From assembly GCA_041658725.1 (NCBI GenBank), contig JBAZZQ010000094.1:1-8182 (forward strand): DNA of 8,182 bases. The letters run 5' to 3'. A program made the translations under genes and the position numbers. This document shows positions 4,978-8,182 of the stretch, piece by piece. Source of the DNA: JBAZZQ01 sp041658725 (GTDB lineage Bacteria > Planctomycetota > Phycisphaerae > JAAYCJ01). The first letter of the stretch is position 1, and each line of letters begins with the position of its first letter. The notes beneath the pieces are model-generated. The model was not told where the DNA came from. It ran no database searches and worked only from the letters and a program-made list of their open reading frames with translations.

Positions 4978-5244
4978 TTATCTGACTCGGACGATAACTC
5001 TCTCACCATATGAACGGGCAAAATAATGACTTGTCCGATAGCGATACGGGGCGACGTAGGTATAAACCACACGGGATCGAGGAACCATGACGGGATAACA
5101 CGATCTCTCGACCACTACGGGTGGAGCATAATGCCTGTTCTGCCGATAATCATCGCCACCTCTGAAGTGATCCCACGCCATGGCAGGGGAACTCGCAACC
5201 AAACCCAGGAAACCAATTAATAACAATCCTTTTAAGCTGCGCAT
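4978..5244 (-). CDS. Small secreted or periplasmic protein, 88 aa
   Basis: The start at 5244 is favoured because GGAGG lies eight bases before it and the product then begins with a textbook Sec signal peptide: MRSLKG, a hydrophobic core (LLLIGFLGLVASS) and an AMA cleavage site after residue 23. An upstream start at 5295 would bury the signal peptide. The mature part of about 65 residues is rich in Arg, Tyr, Val and Pro (WDHFRGGDD, PPVVVERSC, VYTYVAPYRYR) and ends ERVIVRVR, with a single Cys. It resembles the many small basic envelope proteins of Gram-negative bacteria, but I recognise no named family and infer no function. It stands alone between an EcsC remnant and an insertion sequence, followed by a strong hairpin. 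The 204 bases upstream hold a possible -10-like TATTAT near 5340 but no good -35. Confidence 0.75.
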   Translation of the reverse strand: MRSLKGLLLIGFLGLVASSPAMAWDHFRGGDDYRQNRHYAPPVVVERSCYPVMVPRSRVVYTYVAPYRYRTSHYFARSYGERVIVRVR

Positions 5245-5448
5245 GATATTTTCCTCCAAAAAAGTTCTGACCAATTGTTTGTTGTTAAAAGCCACCGACC
5301 TTCATTGGTCGTTTCTCATGCAGAGCGCTCATCACATATAATAACGGAAAGGTTGGATATTTATTGCATTAAACGGATGGATGGGAAGCATCATACTTGA
5401 CACTTCTATTTGATGTCCATTAGGTGCATAGTAAAGATTTCTTCTAAA

Positions 5449-5840
5449 TCAAAAACTTTCGTACATTTTCTTTACAACGTCTTTACCATATTTTCTTTCA
5501 AGACGACGTACTATAAAATGACCACGTGCCATATTCTGAAAATGGTCCATAAAGAGATTATTGATAATTGCCCCTCCAGCCGCTCCAATTACAGGCACCG
5601 CTTGGGCAGCAGCTTTTTCTGATACTTGAATACTGAACCGCTCTGAAATTTGAACTATAAGCCGAACAATTGCGGGTGCCCCTTCTTCTGCCAATCCTTT
5701 TTCTGCGATATATTCAGCAGCCTGTGATATAGAGCGTGTTAATGCTGCACGAACAGCGAAATACCCGGTTTCAGATGCGTCATCGGTCTTACTTACACCA
5801 CCCAATGCAAACACTTCAATACAAGCCATCTTACACTCAG
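5449..5840 (-). pseudogene. EcsC family protein, C-terminal remnant
   Basis: The roughly 125 visible residues match the C-terminal half of EcsC-family proteins: CIEVFALGG, then TGYFAVRAAL, VSEKAAAQAVPVIGAAGGA, NLFMDHFQNMARGHFIVRRL and ERKYGKDVV. EcsC proteins are usually about 250-290 residues; their role is poorly known, though some sit beside transporters or membrane functions. The 5' half is missing exactly where the inverted repeat of the IS4/IS701-like element begins (5841), and the frame meets a stop just inside the element. A GTG (5853) and an ATG (5829) could still start a shortened product of about 126-134 residues, but no ribosome binding site supports either. The missing half is not at the other side of the element, so insertion was followed by loss or rearrangement. 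Confidence 0.82.
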
Positions 5841-5890
5841 TGAACTTTCGCACTTTTTAAGTCATTAATATGCAGACTGTAAAAAAACAA

Positions 5891-5939
5891 ACTGGCCTGC
5901 CGATAAAGTGGTTATCACGCTACTTGCACGGAGGCCAGT
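5891..5939 (+). promoter_or_regulatory. Leader hairpin covering the transposase ribosome binding site
   Basis: ACTGGCCT (5891-5898) pairs perfectly with AGGCCAGT (5932-5939), and CCG pairs with CGG inside it after one bulged base. The right arm covers GGAGG (5930-5934) and the five bases up to the ATG at 5940. GATAA/TTATC pairs further in. Long read-through transcripts would hide the ribosome binding site, while a start inside the left arm would leave it open. This is the known protection logic of IS10 and IS50 against outside transcription. Confidence 0.55.
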
Positions 5940-7235
5940 ATGTTTACTTATGGTTTGATATCGGCATGGACATCGATTTGCCAACAATTTTTTCCAGTCT
6001 TTACCCAGCCGACAGCTCAGATTTTTCTTCGTCTCCTGACCGGCTGGGTCTTGTGCACCGGTCGTCGGACGATCACCGGGATCATTCCCTTCGCCGATCC
6101 GAATTCGATCCGGTCGCACGATGTCTACCACCGGTTCTTTTCCAAAGCGAGTTGGGACCCCGGGCGGCTGTGGGAACTTCTGGCTCGATTTTTGATTCGA
6201 ACGTTTTATTCCACGGGGGTCATCGGCCTGGACCTGGACGACACGGTTTTCCATCACACCGGCCGGAAGATGGACAGGGCCGGCATCTGGCGAGACGCGG
6301 TGCGTTCGACGAAAAACAAGATCGTCTATTGCTGGGGACTGAATTTGGTGGTGTTGACGGTGCGGGTGACACCGCCCTGGGGCGGCGAGCCGATTGGTCT
6401 GCCGATTCTCATTCGTCTGCATCGCAAAGGCCAGGCGGGATTGATCGATCTGGCCGAAGCGATGCTTCGACAGGTGGGCGACTGGTTTCCCGACAGGCAT
6501 TTTCGAGCCTGTGCGGATGGGTTTTACGCCAGTTTGGCCGGACGCAAAATTCCACGAACCCACCTCGTGAGCCGGGTGCGGTCCGATGCGGCCATCTACG
6601 ATCTTGTGCCTCAGGAAACAAAACGTCGGCGGGGACCCAAACGCAAAAAGGGCTTTCGGCTTCCGACCCCGACCGAGTTTGCCCGGCGCGTCCGGTCGTG
6701 GACAAGGGTCCGAACGGTCGAACGGGGAAAGACCCGGCGGCGACAGGTCCATGTCCGAAAAGTCCTGTGGTACAAGGTCTCGCGCGAGCCGGTCCTGCTG
6801 GTCATCTGCCGAGACCCGGCGGGAAAGGAACGAGACGATTTCTTTTTCACCACCGATCTGTCGATGGCGCCGGCCGAAGTGATCGGAGCCTTCGCCGGTC
6901 GCTGGTCTATCGAAGACACCTTCAAAAATACCAAGCAATTCCTCGGAGCCGAGCAGCCGCAATCGTGGAAGAACCAGGGACCCGAACGGGCCGCCGTCAT
7001 CGGCCTGACCGTGTATTCGTTGGTGTGGACCTGGTATCTGCGGCATGGCTACCGCAAAACATCGGTCGCGGCGACGCCCTGGTATCCCGGCAAAACGACG
7101 CCGAGCTTCCAGGACGCCCTGGCTGCCTTGCGACGAGTCCTGTGGCGAGATCGAATTATTTCGATGTTCGGAAAGCAGGCCGTACATTACAAAATTTCCA
7201 AGTTCCTAATCGCCGCCCTGGAAAAGGCGGCTTAA
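5940..7235 (+). CDS. Transposase, IS4/IS701-like DDE family
   Basis: A 431-residue transposase of the IS4/IS701 type, moving its element by a DDE mechanism. The first acidic residues lie in GLDLDDTVFHHTGRKM (D98, D100, D101). The second Asp is D193 in CADGFYASLAG. The C-terminal signature is FAGRWSIEDTFKNTK, with R320, E324 and K331 spaced R-x3-E-x6-K as in the YREK motif; the Tyr position is Phe317. A basic insertion lies at about residues 227-273. GGAGG sits five bases before ATG 5940, inside the leader hairpin. The length is normal and no break is seen, so it is probably functional. Long open frames also exist in the other plus frame and on the minus strand here; they follow from GC-rich third positions and are not genes. 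Confidence 0.88.
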   Translation: MFTYGLISAWTSICQQFFPVFTQPTAQIFLRLLTGWVLCTGRRTITGIIPFADPNSIRSHDVYHRFFSKASWDPGRLWELLARFLIRTFYSTGVIGLDLDDTVFHHTGRKMDRAGIWRDAVRSTKNKIVYCWGLNLVVLTVRVTPPWGGEPIGLPILIRLHRKGQAGLIDLAEAMLRQVGDWFPDRHFRACADGFYASLAGRKIPRTHLVSRVRSDAAIYDLVPQETKRRRGPKRKKGFRLPTPTEFARRVRSWTRVRTVERGKTRRRQVHVRKVLWYKVSREPVLLVICRDPAGKERDDFFFTTDLSMAPAEVIGAFAGRWSIEDTFKNTKQFLGAEQPQSWKNQGPERAAVIGLTVYSLVWTWYLRHGYRKTSVAATPWYPGKTTPSFQDALAALRRVLWRDRIISMFGKQAVHYKISKFLIAALEKAA

Positions 7236-7308
7236 ACTCTATGAAAAATGCGAAAGTTTACCTGCGGATACGTCGATTAATTATGCGATGTGCTCTAGGC
7301 GCCGCACT

Positions 7309-7736
7309 TTTACTCCGACGTTTATAATCCATCAACTTCGGGAGGCCATGCCATTTGGGAAACAGCCGAAGTACCTTTTCCGGGATAATGATGGCATCTA
7401 CGGAAATGGGGTAAAGGCCTTTTTGAAGAGTTCTGGTATTGAGGAAGTCCGAACGGCATACCGGAGTCCCTGGCAGAATCCATTCGTGGACGGTTTGTGG
7501 GTACCTTACGTCGCGAGCTCCTGGATCAGGTGATCGTGTTGAACCAGAGGCATCTGGAACGATTACTGACAAAATTCATTGGGGAGTACTACCATACGGC
7601 AAGACCACATCAAGGGTTGAAGGGCGATACTCCCATTCCGCAGGGGAAACGTCCGGCAATCATCGGTCCGAGCAAGCTGATCTCCATCCCGGTGTTGGGT
7701 GGACTTCATCATCACTACCAACGGGTAGCGGCATAA
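7309..7736 (+). pseudogene. rve-type transposase remnant, C-terminal half, frameshifted
   Basis: This is a relative of the transposase at 3498-4520. Two frames together restore its C-terminal half. The first holds HQLREAMPFGKQPKYLFRDN and GIYG, up to SPWQNPFV. The second continues with RFVGTLRRELLDQVIVLNQR, then YYHTARPHQGL and the terminal GGLHHHYQRVAA. The junction is at 7486-7493, where one base is missing from the codon expected for the catalytic Glu (NPFVER). The N-terminal half, including the helix-turn-helix and first Asp, is absent; upstream lies the IS4/IS701-like element. The copy is clearly diverged from the intact one, so it came from a different element. A GTG at 7497 could start a 79-residue fragment, but I see no reason to think it is used. 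Confidence 0.8.
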
Positions 7737-7959
7737 CAAGAGTCCGTCGAGGCTCTGCTTTTCTCATCCGTGGATGATTTTTGGGGAGAAAATCAGCAGG
7801 TAGTCAACGCACGGGTTTTGAGCCTCTTCCGTTGGCGACAGTGGATGTTACCGTCTCGGACCCGAGGGGACAGGGATTGCTTTTCAAGTTCTGATCTTCC
7901 CCTTCGTCTCATTTACCGGTACCCAAATGGCGGATGCAGATTCGGATAGACTTTTTCGG

Positions 7960-8091
7960 GTGGACACCGACGCTCAACGCGGGATTGGCCGATACATGGA
8001 CTTTTACAACGAGGAACGTCCACATCAGGCCCTGGGTTACGCCACCCCACACGCGATCCACTTTGGAGCTCGGGCCAGGGCAATCGCATGA
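7960..8091 (+). pseudogene. IS3-family transposase (OrfB) C-terminal remnant
   Basis: The frame ending at TGA 8089-8091 contains RGIGRYMDFYNEERPHQALG followed by YATPHAIHFG, the typical C-terminal tail of IS3-family OrfB transposases, where a helix carries YxxFYNxxRPHxxLGY before a (T/S)P motif. The DDE core is missing. The frame stays open back to 7822, with an ATG at 7927, but the residues before about 7966 do not resemble OrfB, so the left limit of homology is approximate. The roughly 220 bases between this and the preceding remnant hold no gene I can support. Confidence 0.65.
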
Positions 8092-8103
8092 AAATATTTC
8101 ACG

Positions 8104-8182
8104 TTATTCCTTCGGGTTGAATCCGAGGACTTTGAGCAGGTAGTCCCTCTGGTAGCCGGCCTTTCGCCGTTTTGTTTTAATC
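8104..8182 (-). CDS. C-terminal end of an unrecognised minus-strand frame, partial
   Basis: A minus-strand frame enters at the right edge of the window and stops at TAA (8106-8104). The visible residues are basic and orderly (KRRKAGYQRDYLLKVLGFNP then KE), which looks more like a real protein end than random sequence. In this setting another transposase is likely, but I recognise no family. It converges on the IS3 remnant with 12 bases between the stops. Confidence 0.35.
   Translation of the reverse strand, partial: IKTKRRKAGYQRDYLLKVLGFNPKE

Larger units (their letters stand above)
5841..7260 (+). mobile_element. IS4/IS701-like insertion sequence
   Basis: The left end reads TGAACTTTCGCACTTTTT from 5841. 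The right end, read inward from 7260 on the other strand, gives TAAACTTTCGCATTTTT. They agree except for one substitution and one extra base, which defines an element of about 1.42 kb around one transposase gene. The bases outside (ACTCAG at left, CCTGCG at right) show no target duplication, which fits with deletion or recombination after insertion. The left end cuts the EcsC gene; the right end lies about 50 bases before a broken rve transposase. The third-position GC richness of its gene contrasts with the AT-richer EcsC remnant. Confidence 0.75.

Noticed and set aside
5397..5425. TTGACA (5397-5402) as a plus-strand promoter
   Set aside because: The positions 17-18 bases downstream (TTAGGT or TAGGTG) do not resemble a -10 box, and no plus-strand gene follows.
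5865..7187. 440-codon minus-strand frame opposite the IS4/IS701-like transposase
   Set aside because: It mirrors the transposase gene with GC-rich third positions. Its Arg/Pro/Gly-rich product has no domain.
5870..7327. 485-codon plus-strand frame overlapping the same transposase
   Set aside because: Same cause. The product is low in order, and the transposase frame has all the family motifs.
1..8182. CRISPR array, rRNA or tRNA genes
   Set aside because: I found no regularly repeated 25-40 bp units with unique spacers and no recognisable rRNA or tRNA sequence on either strand.

Overview
The window looks like an accessory, insertion-sequence-rich stretch of a bacterial chromosome or plasmid. 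One small protein has a Sec signal peptide, GC content is moderate and uneven, and the families present (LexA-like helix-turn-helix, pRiA4b ORF-3-like, E1/ThiF-like, EcsC, three transposase types) suggest a Gram-negative with many mobile elements. From memory of where these families are common I would guess Desulfobacterota or Planctomycetota, but nothing here proves it.

Layout. (1) 1-1384, plus strand: a short LexA-type DNA-binding gene that appears broken by a one-base frameshift near its start, then a pRiA4b ORF-3-like gene 8 bp downstream, then a 167-residue protein I do not recognise. (2) 1395-3394, minus strand and converging on the first block: in transcription order a 55-residue Cys-containing protein, a compact E1/ThiF-like adenylating enzyme (223 residues), a zinc-ribbon protein (129 residues), and a 73-residue unknown. 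The gap before the last gene is crowded with four inverted repeats, one of them an 80-bp element with 12-bp perfect ends and nested hairpins. (3) About 3400-4716: an insertion sequence with an intact rve-type DDE transposase. Its left end lies next to the start of the E1 cluster. (4) 4521-5448: a gene-free stretch, then a small secreted protein gene on the minus strand with a strong hairpin behind it. (5) 5449-5840: the C-terminal part of an EcsC gene, cut off by the next element. (6) 5841-7260: an IS4/IS701-like insertion sequence with recognisable inverted repeats, an intact 431-residue transposase, and a leader hairpin that would hide its ribosome binding site. (7) 7309-8182: a graveyard with the C-terminal half of a second rve transposase (frameshifted at its catalytic Glu codon), the C-terminal tail of an IS3-family transposase, and the end of an unknown minus-strand frame leaving the window.

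How the genes may work together: the minus-strand cluster joins an adenylating E1-like enzyme to two small metal-ribbon-like proteins, which could be a small modification or sulfur-transfer system. No ubiquitin-like modifier, JAB peptidase or E2 is visible, so partners may lie elsewhere or may have been lost when the neighbouring insertion sequence arrived. This link is inference; the sequence shows only the order and strand of the genes.
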